Origin: Rhodovibrio sp.
GTDB lineage: Bacteria; Pseudomonadota; Alphaproteobacteria; Kiloniellales; Rhodovibrionaceae
Reading direction: 5' to 3'
DNA length: 34,055 bases
NCBI GenBank assembly: GCA_007127165.1
Contig: SKZV01000003.1
Span: 1 to 34,055 of the forward strand
The notes below the pieces were generated by a model. That model made no database searches and was not told where the DNA came from. It worked only from the letters and a program-made list of their open reading frames with translations. Made by a program: the position numbers and the translations under genes. Below are positions 8,365-15,065 of this stretch, piece after piece; the stretch's first letter is position 1; each line of letters begins with the position of its first letter.

Positions 8365-9015
8365 ATGCAGGCCATTGGACGGCGACTTCTCGTAACAACG
8401 ACTTTTCTTGCGGCATTTGCCATGCCCGCGCTCGATAGGACCTCCGGCACGCCGCTGAGCGAAAGCACGATCCTCATAACGAGCAGCGCCGTGGCGGGGT
8501 CTCATGGCCGCGGCAAGGGTCCGCCTGATCATGCTCCCGCGCACGGCTACCGCGCGAAGCAGGGCAAGGGCCACGCCCACCAAACAGCGGTTCCGAGCTT
8601 TGGCATTCTCGACGGTCACTGCAATCGGGAGCTTCTCGGACAAGTTTTGGGTGGCGCTGCCGGTGCGGCGGCCGGATCGCAAATTGGCGGTGGTTCCGGT
8701 CAAACCATCGCAATTATCGGGGGTACGCTGCTTGGCGTGCTGATTGGCGGCGAGATCGGTCGGAGCATGGACGCCGTGGACCAGCATTGCGTGGGACAGG
8801 CGCTCGAACACGCGCCGCAAGGGCAGCCGGTTGAATGGCGGAATCCGGATCAGGACGCCGCCTATACGGTCGTGCCACGGGAGACCTATCAGCGTAACGA
8901 CGGCCGTTATTGCCGCGAATACACGACCGAAGCCCGCGTTGGCGGGCGGAGTCAAGAGGCCTACGGAACCGCCTGCCGCCAACCGGATGGAAGCTGGGAG
9001 ATCGTCTCGGGCTAA
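8365..9015 (+). CDS. Exported glycine-zipper 2TM protein, rickettsial 17-kDa surface antigen type
   Basis: A 216-residue envelope protein. The N-terminus (RRLLVTTTFLAAFAMPA) looks like a signal peptide without a lipobox. A low-complexity His/Gly/Lys region (about 45-75) leads into a glycine-zipper hairpin (about 90-135; GGAAGAAAGSQIGGG, GGTLLGVLIGGEIG). The C-terminal ~65 residues (YCREYTTEARVGGRSQEAYG and following) match the small beta domain found after glycine zippers in 17-kDa-antigen-like proteins. These proteins are generally placed in the outer membrane or periplasm and often have structural or stress roles. No clear Shine-Dalgarno precedes ATG 8365. The upstream 102 bp hold no other gene. 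Confidence 0.75.
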   Translation: MQAIGRRLLVTTTFLAAFAMPALDRTSGTPLSESTILITSSAVAGSHGRGKGPPDHAPAHGYRAKQGKGHAHQTAVPSFGILDGHCNRELLGQVLGGAAGAAAGSQIGGGSGQTIAIIGGTLLGVLIGGEIGRSMDAVDQHCVGQALEHAPQGQPVEWRNPDQDAAYTVVPRETYQRNDGRYCREYTTEARVGGRSQEAYGTACRQPDGSWEIVSG

Positions 9016-9073
9016 TGCGGGGCCGGTTTGGTGTGATGGAGCCGGCCGCTCGAAGCGGCTGGCGTGCAAACCG

Positions 9074-9448
9074 TCAGTAACTCTCGCAGGGGAAGGCTTG
9101 CTGGAGGGCGTGCACGGCGATCCGCGACATCTGGATGCCTCCCGCCCAGGCTTCGCCCGACGAAGGATCGGCGATCTCGCCCAGAAGGACTTCTTCAAAG
9201 CGCGTGCCCTGCGCCAACTCATCGCCATCCGGACAAAACGTCGGCGCTACGTCTTGATGCTCCGCAAGCGCATCCTGATATTCGACAATCCCATCGCGAA
9301 GGCCGCCAAGATAGCTGCGGACCAGAGGGGTCCCACCCGGCATCGTCGAATAGTTGCGGAACTGATTGAGCGTCATGTCCGCCTGTGCCGGTACGGCCGG
9401 AATCAGCAGGGCGAGCGCGGTGGCGCAGGTGGCAGCGAATCTCAGCAT
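9074..9448 (-). CDS. Rap1a/Tai-family small exported protein
   Basis: A 124-residue protein. The start at 9448 gives a good signal peptide (MLRFAATCATALALLIPAVPAQA); a longer reading from 9502 adds an unlikely 18-residue basic extension. The mature part, with YLGGLRDGIVEYQDAL, a Cys in APTFCPDGDEL and a Cys near the C-terminus (AFPCESY), resembles the Rap1a/Tai fold known from type VI immunity proteins and many orphan periplasmic proteins. No effector gene is adjacent, so an immunity role is not supported here. The two Cys could form a disulfide in the periplasm. Confidence 0.65.
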   Translation of the reverse strand: MLRFAATCATALALLIPAVPAQADMTLNQFRNYSTMPGGTPLVRSYLGGLRDGIVEYQDALAEHQDVAPTFCPDGDELAQGTRFEEVLLGEIADPSSGEAWAGGIQMSRIAVHALQQAFPCESY

Positions 9449-9550
9449 GTGAGAAGACCTTTTCGAGCGAGGGAGTCGTTGAGTGCGAGCCAAGATCCGC
9501 ACGCTACCACTTTTTTCCGAAACCGGAAATCGCGTGTGGCGTGTCCCGCG

Positions 9551-9772
9551 TCAACGCCCGGCCCCGTCGTCGTGACCGCTGCGGCTGGAGTAGAATAGCA
9601 GCGCCATAAGGCCGCAGCCGACCACTAGCGCAAGGATCACGCCCGCTACCAATGCGAGCATCCCGGAGAGCGGTATGTCCACCGGCCCGATGTTCGTCCA
9701 AGCCTGGACCATCAAACCGATCACGACCGCCGCCGCTGCTATGAGCGATGCTGCAATCAGCCCGGATTTCAT
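9551..9772 (-). CDS. Small two-helix membrane protein, unknown function
   Basis: A 73-residue protein with two hydrophobic helices (about residues 4-24 and 36-61) joined by a short loop and ending in a polar tail (SSRSGHDDGAGR). An A-rich purine stretch (GAAAGGCAC) precedes the ATG. I do not recognise a named family; its shape is similar to small LapA-like membrane proteins. It lies about 100 bp upstream of the Rap1a-like gene on the same strand and might share a transcript. Confidence 0.5.
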   Translation of the reverse strand: MKSGLIAASLIAAAAVVIGLMVQAWTNIGPVDIPLSGMLALVAGVILALVVGCGLMALLFYSSRSGHDDGAGR

Positions 9773-9898
9773 GCTTTGTGCCTTTCGATTGTTCGCCTTA
9801 CAAGTCGTATCGCGGTTGTATCTCCGTCAAGGGCCGGGAAAAATCAAAATCCGCTCTTGCACCGCCGCCTTGGCTACGATACATGACTGCGCACCAGG

Positions 9899-9911
9899 GG
9901 ACGTGACGTCC
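9899..9911. promoter_or_regulatory. 13-bp perfect palindrome upstream of the tRNA-Leu pair
   Basis: GGACGT-G-ACGTCC is a perfect inverted repeat with a one-base centre, 68 bp upstream of the first tRNA-Leu, in a gene-free stretch of about 207 bp (9773-9979). It could be a protein-binding site. No promoter could be assigned with confidence around it. Confidence 0.2.
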
Positions 9912-9979
9912 ACTGCCTCGTGATCGAAGTTGCTTTCGGGCGGAGGCGTGGCAAGCCAACCTGTTGATGATTCGGACTC

Positions 9980-10066
9980 GCGGCTGTGGCGGAATTGGTA
10001 GACGCGCAGCGTTGAGGGCGCTGTGGAGGTAACTCCGTGCAGGTTCAAGTCCTGCCAGCCGCACCA
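9980..10066 (+). tRNA. tRNA-Leu (anticodon GAG)
   Basis: An 87-nt class II tRNA. The acceptor arm GCGGCTG pairs with CAGCCGC (10056-10062), followed by discriminator A and an encoded CCA. The anticodon stem CAGCG/CGCTG (10007-10011 with 10019-10023) encloses loop TTGAGGG with GAG at 10014-10016, reading CUU/CUC codons. A long variable arm and a TTCAAGT T-loop are present. Confidence 0.95.
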
Positions 10067-10118
10067 ATCGCTTTCTTAAAAGCGGGAGGAACGGTCCGAA
10101 AGAAGAAGATGGTGCCGC

Positions 10119-10206
10119 GCGGCTGTGGCGGAATTGGTAGACGCGCTAGCTTCAGGTGCTAGTGGGCAGTATGCCCGTGGGGGTTCGAGTCCCTCCAGCC
10201 GCACCA
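10119..10206 (+). tRNA. tRNA-Leu (anticodon CAG)
   Basis: An 88-nt class II tRNA with the same GCGGCTG/CAGCCGC acceptor stem and encoded CCA. Its first 28 nt are identical to those of the tRNA-Leu 52 bp upstream. The anticodon stem CTAGC/GCTAG (10146-10150 with 10158-10162) encloses TTCAGGT with CAG at 10153-10155, reading CUG, the main Leu codon in high-G+C genomes. The two tRNAs are probably co-transcribed. A hairpin (10069-10084) sits in the spacer. Confidence 0.95.
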
Positions 10207-10252
10207 TCTTTCTTGCTTCCTAGTTTTCAGTGTCTCCGCATGGCGACCCTGT

Positions 10253-10768
10253 CTATCGTCCTTTTGCCGTCACCCGGGAGGCGAGCGCGTTCTCCTCAAC
10301 CCGAATTCGATGCGCAAGGACTAGAAGGTTCGCCGCTCCGAACCCCAGCGCCAATTCCCACGCCGCGAAAGCCAGCGGCAACAGCGGTATTTCCAGCGCC
10401 ACAATCGCGTAGTTCGGATGACGCATGAACCGGTAGGGGCCGCGCCGTACGAGCGGTGCGTGCGCGAGGGTCACGACTCGCGTGGTCCAGTACCGCCCCA
10501 GGCTCGCAATCGTCCAGACGCGCGCCGCCTGCAACAGCAGGTAAGCCCCAAGCAGCGTCCAAACGACGGGTGCATCGATGGGTACGGCGAAGAAAATCGC
10601 CGCCAGCCAAGCCGCATGCAGCCCCACGATCAGCGGATAATGCCGCGCACCGTGCTCCGTCGCTCCTTCGGCGAAGAGGCGGCGTGTGTTGCGTTGCGCA
10701 TAAGCCACTTCGGCCAAGCGCTGTACCGCGACCAGCAAAACGACGATCTGCGCGATCCCGATACTCAT
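10253..10768 (-). CDS. Isoprenylcysteine carboxyl methyltransferase (ICMT)-family membrane methyltransferase
   Basis: A 171-residue membrane methyltransferase with about five hydrophobic helices. The conserved C-terminal SAM-binding block GPYRFMRHPNY (about 110-120) and a following HRIRVEE motif mark the ICMT/PEMT superfamily. Its ATG overlaps the stop of the type III PKS gene (ATGA, 10765-10768), so the two are translationally coupled. In bacteria such ICMT-like genes next to type III PKS genes are taken to O-methylate alkylresorcinol or alkylpyrone products. Methylation of the PKS product is inferred from this linkage, not from substrate-specific residues. Confidence 0.82.
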   Translation of the reverse strand: MSIGIAQIVVLLVAVQRLAEVAYAQRNTRRLFAEGATEHGARHYPLIVGLHAAWLAAIFFAVPIDAPVVWTLLGAYLLLQAARVWTIASLGRYWTTRVVTLAHAPLVRRGPYRFMRHPNYAIVALEIPLLPLAFAAWELALGFGAANLLVLAHRIRVEENALASRVTAKGR

Positions 10769-11832
10769 GCCGCCATGTCCGGTTCAAGCACGGCGAATCC
10801 AGCGGTAAAGCCCGGACCGAGCGCCGAGGCCAAAATCGGCCCCCGCGGCCTCTCCGCCAGAACGTCTCGTAGCACGAACAGCACCGTCGGCGCGGACATG
10901 TTGCCGTAGTCGCGCAAAATTCTCCGCGCTGCCGTCATGCCGCCCTCGGGAACATCCAAAACGTCCTCAAGCGCCGCGATCACCTTGGCCCCACCCGGGT
11001 GGCAGGCGGTCGCCGCCAGATCCAGGCGCGTCATCCCCTCGCGCTCCAGAAACCGAGTCATGACCGGTGCATAATCCTCTCGCACGAGGTTTGGAATATT
11101 GCTGGAGAACAGGACGCCCAGACCGTCGTCTTCGACCTGCCAGCCCATCACGCCGAGGCTGTCCGGCCAAGTGTATTCACCCTCTGCCCGAAGAACCGGG
11201 CCCCGGTCGCCTGGCACGCTGCTGATCAGGGCCGCCGCAGCCCCGTCGCCGAACAACGCCGTTGCCACGACGTTGCTTTTCGACAGATCTCGGGGCCGGA
11301 ACGTCAGCGCGCAAAGCTCCACGACAAGCAACAGCACGCGCCGACCGGTCCGCGCCCGCGCCATCTCCGCAGCGCGGCCGAGCCCCAGCACCCCGCCGCA
11401 GCAACCCAGCCCAAAGACGGGCAGCCGAACGGCGTCGCGCCGGAACGGGAGGCGCTCCATCAGTTGCGCGTCCAGGCTCGGGGTCGCAATGCCAGTGGTC
11501 GAGACCGTTACGAGGGCATCCACCGCGCCTGCCTCGATCCCGGCTTCGGAAAGGCATTGCCGCGCCACCTGCTCCAGAAGGTCGAGCGCGTGGATCTGGT
11601 AGAGTGCATTGCGCTCCCGCCAACCCGTTTCGCGGCCGTACCACTCCAGCGGCATGGCGGAGTAACGCCTTGCGATTCCGGCGTTGTCGAACACGGGGAG
11701 CAGCCGGTCGAGCCCTGCGTCGTGCCTCTGAAACAACCGCCGGGCGCGCTCACGCACGGCCCCCTGATCCAGCGCGTGCGGCGGAACCGCCGTCGTTAGT
11801 GCGGTGAGGCGGGGAAGAACATCCTGGGACAT
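10765..11832 (-). CDS. Type III polyketide synthase (chalcone/stilbene synthase family)
   Basis: A 355-residue iterative ketosynthase of the CHS-like family, expected to extend an acyl-CoA starter with malonyl-CoA to an alkylresorcinol, alkylpyrone or related phenolic or pyrone lipid. With the start at 11832, the triad is Cys144 (in FGLGCCGG), His278 (ACHPGG) and Asn311 (DYGNMSAPT). I chose 11832 because GAGGTGA lies about 9 nt upstream; the ATG at 11886 would add 18 residues without family similarity. Having Cys-Cys at the active site (often Cys-Ala) is a small oddity. It is the first gene of a two-gene operon with the ICMT-like methyltransferase. Confidence 0.92.
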   Translation of the reverse strand: MSQDVLPRLTALTTAVPPHALDQGAVRERARRLFQRHDAGLDRLLPVFDNAGIARRYSAMPLEWYGRETGWRERNALYQIHALDLLEQVARQCLSEAGIEAGAVDALVTVSTTGIATPSLDAQLMERLPFRRDAVRLPVFGLGCCGGVLGLGRAAEMARARTGRRVLLLVVELCALTFRPRDLSKSNVVATALFGDGAAAALISSVPGDRGPVLRAEGEYTWPDSLGVMGWQVEDDGLGVLFSSNIPNLVREDYAPVMTRFLEREGMTRLDLAATACHPGGAKVIAALEDVLDVPEGGMTAARRILRDYGNMSAPTVLFVLRDVLAERPRGPILASALGPGFTAGFAVLEPDMAA

Positions 11833-11934
11833 TGCGGGTGTCACCTCTATGCTGCGCCTGACGGACGAAGTAGCCCAGCCTATCATGAGGAAAAGTGGCG
11901 CGAATGCCGCCCGCTTTCATGGGGCTGGGCGGAA

Positions 11935-11951
11935 ACTTCTAGTGTAGAAGT
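11935..11951. promoter_or_regulatory. 17-bp inverted repeat in the divergent PKS / DUF502 promoter region
   Basis: ACTTCTA-GTG-TAGAAGT is a perfect 7-bp inverted repeat with a 3-nt centre. It lies 102 bp upstream of the PKS start and 66 bp upstream of the DUF502-fusion start, in the only non-coding stretch between the two divergent genes. This fits an operator for a dimeric regulator, or a small hairpin. No regulator gene is adjacent. Confidence 0.35.
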
Positions 11952-12017
11952 ACGTTCCAGTTCACGAAATGGCTGGCTCCCCGCTGTTCTTGGTGGCGGG
12001 GACTCCCTATATCAACA

Positions 12018-13592
12018 GTGCATTACGACGCGGAGCATTCACTTAAGCCCATGCCAGGACATCGAGAGCGGGAAGCGCGGACCGCCCCGGAGGGGAGCGG
12101 GCCGTCGTTGCATGACTCCCTCCTGACGCCGCCCCACGAAGCCGGACTGGGCGCGCGCCTGCGGAATTATTTTCTCGCGGGCCTGCTCGTCGTGGCGCCG
12201 ATCTCGATCACGCTCTGGCTGATCTGGCAGTTCGTCGCTCTCGTCGACGGTTTCCTGAAGCCGCTTATCCCTGTCGTATGGCGGCCGAACTATTACCTCC
12301 CCTTCGATCTTCCCGGGCTGGGGCTGATCATCGCGATCGTCGGCTTGACCTTGATCGGCATGCTGGCGACCGGATTGATCGGCAAGCTGATCATGCGCTC
12401 TGCCGAACACCTTGTTGACCGCGTTCCTGTCGTGCGCTCGGTCTACGGCGCGACCAAGCAAATTCTCGAAACCGTGCTGGCGCAGCGTTCGGTGGCGTTT
12501 CGTCAGGTGGTGCTGGTGGAGTTTCCGCGCCGCGGGATCTGGGCCCTCGGCTTCATCACCGGAACCACGGAAGGGGAGGTTCAGACGATCACCGACCAGA
12601 CGGTCGTGAACGTCTTCGTCCCGGCCACGCCCAATCCGAGCACCGGCTTTCTGATCTTTGTTCCCAAAAGCGAAGTGCGGCTTCTCGACTTGGACATGGA
12701 GTCGGCGGCAAAGCTTTTGATGTCCGGCGGTATCGTCTCACCGCCGGAAAACGGCGAGCCGCCGGAGAGGCTGCTGCCGGAGCGTGAGGCAAACCCGAAG
12801 ACGAGCGGCACGTCCGAATCGAGCAGGATTGGTCCGGCTGGTGCAGGTCCGGCTGGTGCCGGGGGCGAATATCATCCGCATCGCTTTAGCCTGATGGCCC
12901 GCCTGCGTAACTACTTCTTTGCTGGAGTTCTCGTAGCCGCACCGATCTCGGTCACGATCTGGCTGACCTGGAACGTCGTCGCTTTCGTGGATGCGCGGGT
13001 CACGCCAATGCTTCCGGAGAGTTGGACACCAGAGGCGTATCTGCCGTTTTCGGTCCCCGGAATCGGGGTGCTGATCGTTGTGGCGGCGCTCACGCTGGCG
13101 GGGATGCTGGCGACCGGAATCGTGGGCCGCATGATTACGAGGACCTACGAGCAGGCGATGAACGCCGTGCCGGTGATCCGTTCGCTTTACGGCGGCATCA
13201 AGCAAATCTTCGAGACGGTGCTGGCGCAGCGTTCCAAAGCATTCCGCGAGGTCGTGCTGGTGCAGTATCCACGCGAGGGGGCATGGTCGCTCGCGTTCAT
13301 CACCAGCGAGACGAAGGGCGACGTTCGCCGCAAGGGACCGGACGACAGCATCAACATCTTCCTGCCGACGACGCCGAATCCGACCTCCGGATTCCTGCTC
13401 TTCGTGCCGCGCGCGGAGCTTCGGTTGCTCTCGATGACGCCGGAGGAAGGGCTGAAGATGATTATTTCCGGCGGTATAATCACCCCGCCGGAAAGGGGCG
13501 AACCCGAGGTCGACACGCGGCCTCCGGAGGTCGAGGATGCCCGTGCGGTCGCCGCTGGAGGCTGGACCGGCCGTCGTGGTCCTGGGAATTGA
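12018..13592 (+). CDS. Tandem fusion of two DUF502 membrane domains
   Basis: A 524-residue protein with two full DUF502 domains in one frame, whereas DUF502 proteins are normally single-domain (about 200-250 residues). Domain 1 spans about 43-248 and domain 2 about 292-496. Each repeats the same landmarks: ARLRNYF-AG, VAPIS-T-WL, LPF--PG-G, GMLATG, VP-VRS-YG--KQI-ETVLAQRS, P-TPNP--GF and GGI--PP. Each copy has two hydrophobic helices and a soluble C-terminal part. A Gly/Pro/Ala linker (about 272-283) joins them. The role is unknown; plant DUF502 (COV-like) proteins are membrane proteins tied to vascular patterning. The start is GTG 12018; ATG 12051 is an alternative and loses only polar residues. 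Confidence 0.85.
   Translation: MHYDAEHSLKPMPGHREREARTAPEGSGPSLHDSLLTPPHEAGLGARLRNYFLAGLLVVAPISITLWLIWQFVALVDGFLKPLIPVVWRPNYYLPFDLPGLGLIIAIVGLTLIGMLATGLIGKLIMRSAEHLVDRVPVVRSVYGATKQILETVLAQRSVAFRQVVLVEFPRRGIWALGFITGTTEGEVQTITDQTVVNVFVPATPNPSTGFLIFVPKSEVRLLDLDMESAAKLLMSGGIVSPPENGEPPERLLPEREANPKTSGTSESSRIGPAGAGPAGAGGEYHPHRFSLMARLRNYFFAGVLVAAPISVTIWLTWNVVAFVDARVTPMLPESWTPEAYLPFSVPGIGVLIVVAALTLAGMLATGIVGRMITRTYEQAMNAVPVIRSLYGGIKQIFETVLAQRSKAFREVVLVQYPREGAWSLAFITSETKGDVRRKGPDDSINIFLPTTPNPTSGFLLFVPRAELRLLSMTPEEGLKMIISGGIITPPERGEPEVDTRPPEVEDARAVAAGGWTGRRGPGN
12831..12860 (+). repeat. 15-bp tandem duplication in the linker of the DUF502 fusion
   Basis: GGTCCGGCTGGTGCA is followed directly by GGTCCGGCTGGTGCC (one mismatch in 15). 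It encodes GPAGA-GPAGA in the flexible linker between the two DUF502 domains and suggests slippage or recent duplication of the linker. Confidence 0.85.
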
Positions 13593-13595
13593 GCG

Positions 13596-13622
13596 AAAAA
13601 CAAAGCGCTAGCCGCAGGCGCT
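13596..13622 (-). terminator. Probable Rho-independent terminator of the DMSP-lyase-like gene
   Basis: On the minus strand, a stem AGCGC / GCGCT (13618-13622 with 13604-13608) with a 9-nt loop is followed by TTGTTTTT (13603-13596). It begins at the stop codon of the cupin gene and lies in the 29-bp gap to the convergent DUF502 gene. The stem is only 5 bp, so strength is uncertain. Confidence 0.5.
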
Positions 13623-14239
13623 CAGGACTTGCTGCGCGGTCTCGAAAACTCCATCCCGGGTTCTGCCAGACGCTCCGGTGGCCCCGTCCAGGCGTACGCC
13701 AAAAGGCAGGGTTCGCGGTTGCCCACGGTGATTCGGTGCTCCTGCCCCGAGCGGTTGAGGATCAGCGAACCGGGCGCATAGACCGCGCCATCGTTCTCCG
13801 ACCATGCGCCGGCCATGGAGATGTAGCTTTCCTCGATATCGTGGTGGCTGTGCTGCGGATAGGTCGTTGCAGGCGCGAAAAGCACTAGGCCGAGGATCAG
13901 CGAATCCGCCACCACCGGTCCGCGCGGGCCCACGATTTCGCTATAGGCATAACGCTTGGCCAGGTCCTTCGAAATGCGGGAGTAACCCCACTCCCACGCC
14001 AGATGCTGGTGAATTCGGTGGAGGGCGCGGGCCATCCCGGCGAGCGGCCCTTCCACGGCCAAATCGAACGCCCGGCCCAGATGATCCAGCACCGGTTTCG
14101 CCTCCGACTCCCGCAACAAGATTGGCGGATCGGCTCGCACGATTCGGCTCAGCGAGTGCCGGACCTTGCGTTGATGGCTGCGGATCACACCACTCCCGCC
14201 CGCCGACCCGAGGCGGTAGACCACGTCGAACTCCCGCAT
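13622..14239 (-). CDS. DMSP lyase-like cupin (DddL/DddQ family)
   Basis: A 205-residue protein (from ATG 14239) with a C-terminal cupin. The stretch RYAYSEIVGPRGPV, then LGLVLFAPATTYPQHSHHD, matches my recall of the DMSP lyase family. Cupin motif 1 is intact as HxH-x4-E-x6-G (H130, H132, E137), Tyr139 follows, and motif 2 supplies H168 in SGQEHRITVG. LLAYAWTG near the end is also typical. Such enzymes cleave dimethylsulfoniopropionate to dimethyl sulfide and acrylate using a bound metal ion. A GTG at 14299 would give 225 residues and cannot be excluded. The gene lies 83 bp downstream of the dsbA-like gene on the same strand. Activity is inferred. Confidence 0.65.
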   Translation of the reverse strand: MREFDVVYRLGSAGGSGVIRSHQRKVRHSLSRIVRADPPILLRESEAKPVLDHLGRAFDLAVEGPLAGMARALHRIHQHLAWEWGYSRISKDLAKRYAYSEIVGPRGPVVADSLILGLVLFAPATTYPQHSHHDIEESYISMAGAWSENDGAVYAPGSLILNRSGQEHRITVGNREPCLLAYAWTGPPERLAEPGMEFSRPRSKS

Positions 14240-14322
14240 CAAATAGCCCCACTCAGGATGCGCGCTGAGGGGGCCTAAGAATGACACGCGCTTGCTCACC
14301 AATTGCGTGGATTTTCTGGCGG

Positions 14323-14967
14323 TTAGGAGGTGGCTTCCTTGCTCTCTTCGCGCGCCACGTCGAAGAGTTGGAACAGCACTTCCGGCTCTTGCGCGCCGGA
14401 TAGCGAATAGCGGCCGTTCAGGATAAAGGTCGGCACACCCTGGATACCCGCCCGCCGGGCCTGCATGTCCTCGGCCTGCGCGGCCTCTAGCCCGGTGTTG
14501 TTCGCAAGGCACTTACGCGCAGCATCGGAGTCGAGCCCACTGTCGGCAGCCGCCTGAATCAGCACCTCCGGATCGCCGATGTCCGCGCCTTCGAAGAAGT
14601 AGAGGCGGAACAACTGCTCCACCAGAGGGTCCTGATCCCCGGCGTCCCCGGCAAAGGCGATGAGTTGATGGGCGGGCAGGGTGTTCGGGGTGCGGCGAAT
14701 GCGTTCGAAGTCGAACGCGATCCCTTCCTGCGCTCCGGCCTGCTGAATGGCGTTGTAGACCCGCGCCGCGTTTTCCCTACCGCCGAATTTCCGGTCAAGG
14801 TAGGTCGTCCGGTCCATACCCTCCATCGGCATGTCGGGGTTGAGTTGGAAGGCGCGCCAGCGCACACTCAGGCTTGGCTGCGGACGCTCCACCAGCGCAC
14901 GTTCCAGGCGGCGCTTGCCGATGAAGCACCAGGGGCAAATTACGTCCGAAAAGATGTCGATATGCAT
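14323..14967 (-). CDS. DsbA-family thiol oxidoreductase, FrnE-like
   Basis: A 214-residue thioredoxin-fold protein with a helical insertion. The redox motif CPWC is at residues 11-14, straight after the first strand (MHIDIFSDVICPWC), and the cis-Pro loop GVPTF is near 177-181. No signal peptide is present, so it is cytoplasmic, as for FrnE-type proteins rather than periplasmic DsbA. An AGGAGG Shine-Dalgarno (14975-14980) lies 7 nt upstream. The gene is divergent from the CoA-synthetase operon, sharing a 98-bp promoter region, and is followed by the DMSP-lyase-like gene. The substrate is unknown; 2-hydroxychromene-2-carboxylate isomerase relatives share the fold but usually lack CxxC. Confidence 0.85.
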   Translation of the reverse strand: MHIDIFSDVICPWCFIGKRRLERALVERPQPSLSVRWRAFQLNPDMPMEGMDRTTYLDRKFGGRENAARVYNAIQQAGAQEGIAFDFERIRRTPNTLPAHQLIAFAGDAGDQDPLVEQLFRLYFFEGADIGDPEVLIQAAADSGLDSDAARKCLANNTGLEAAQAEDMQARRAGIQGVPTFILNGRYSLSGAQEPEVLFQLFDVAREESKEATS

Positions 14968-14980
14968 AAGCTTTCCTCCT

Positions 14981-15003
14981 AGCCCATTAGCTTGGGCTTG
15001 ACC
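14981..15003 (+). promoter_or_regulatory. Inverted repeat and -35-like box before the acyl-CoA operon
   Basis: AGCCCA-TTAGCT-TGGGCT (14981-14998) is an inverted repeat with 6-bp arms, directly abutting TTGACC (14998-15003), a 5/6 match to a sigma70 -35 box. No clear -10 was found at 16-18 bp, so the promoter call is weak. The site is the main candidate for an operator in the divergent region between dsbA-like and the five-gene operon. No regulator gene is linked. Confidence 0.35.
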
Positions 15004-15065
15004 CGGCGCGTGTGCAACCGAAGGATACCATCAAAACCAAGTGAACGCCCACTGGGGAGAGCGCC

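Noticed and set aside
9074-9448. Type VI secretion immunity protein
   Set aside because: Rap1a/Tai-like sequence only; no effector or T6SS gene is in the window.
10069-10084. CGCTTT-CTTA-AAAGCG hairpin between the tRNA-Leu genes as a terminator
   Set aside because: It is followed by purine-rich sequence, not a T run, so termination is unlikely.
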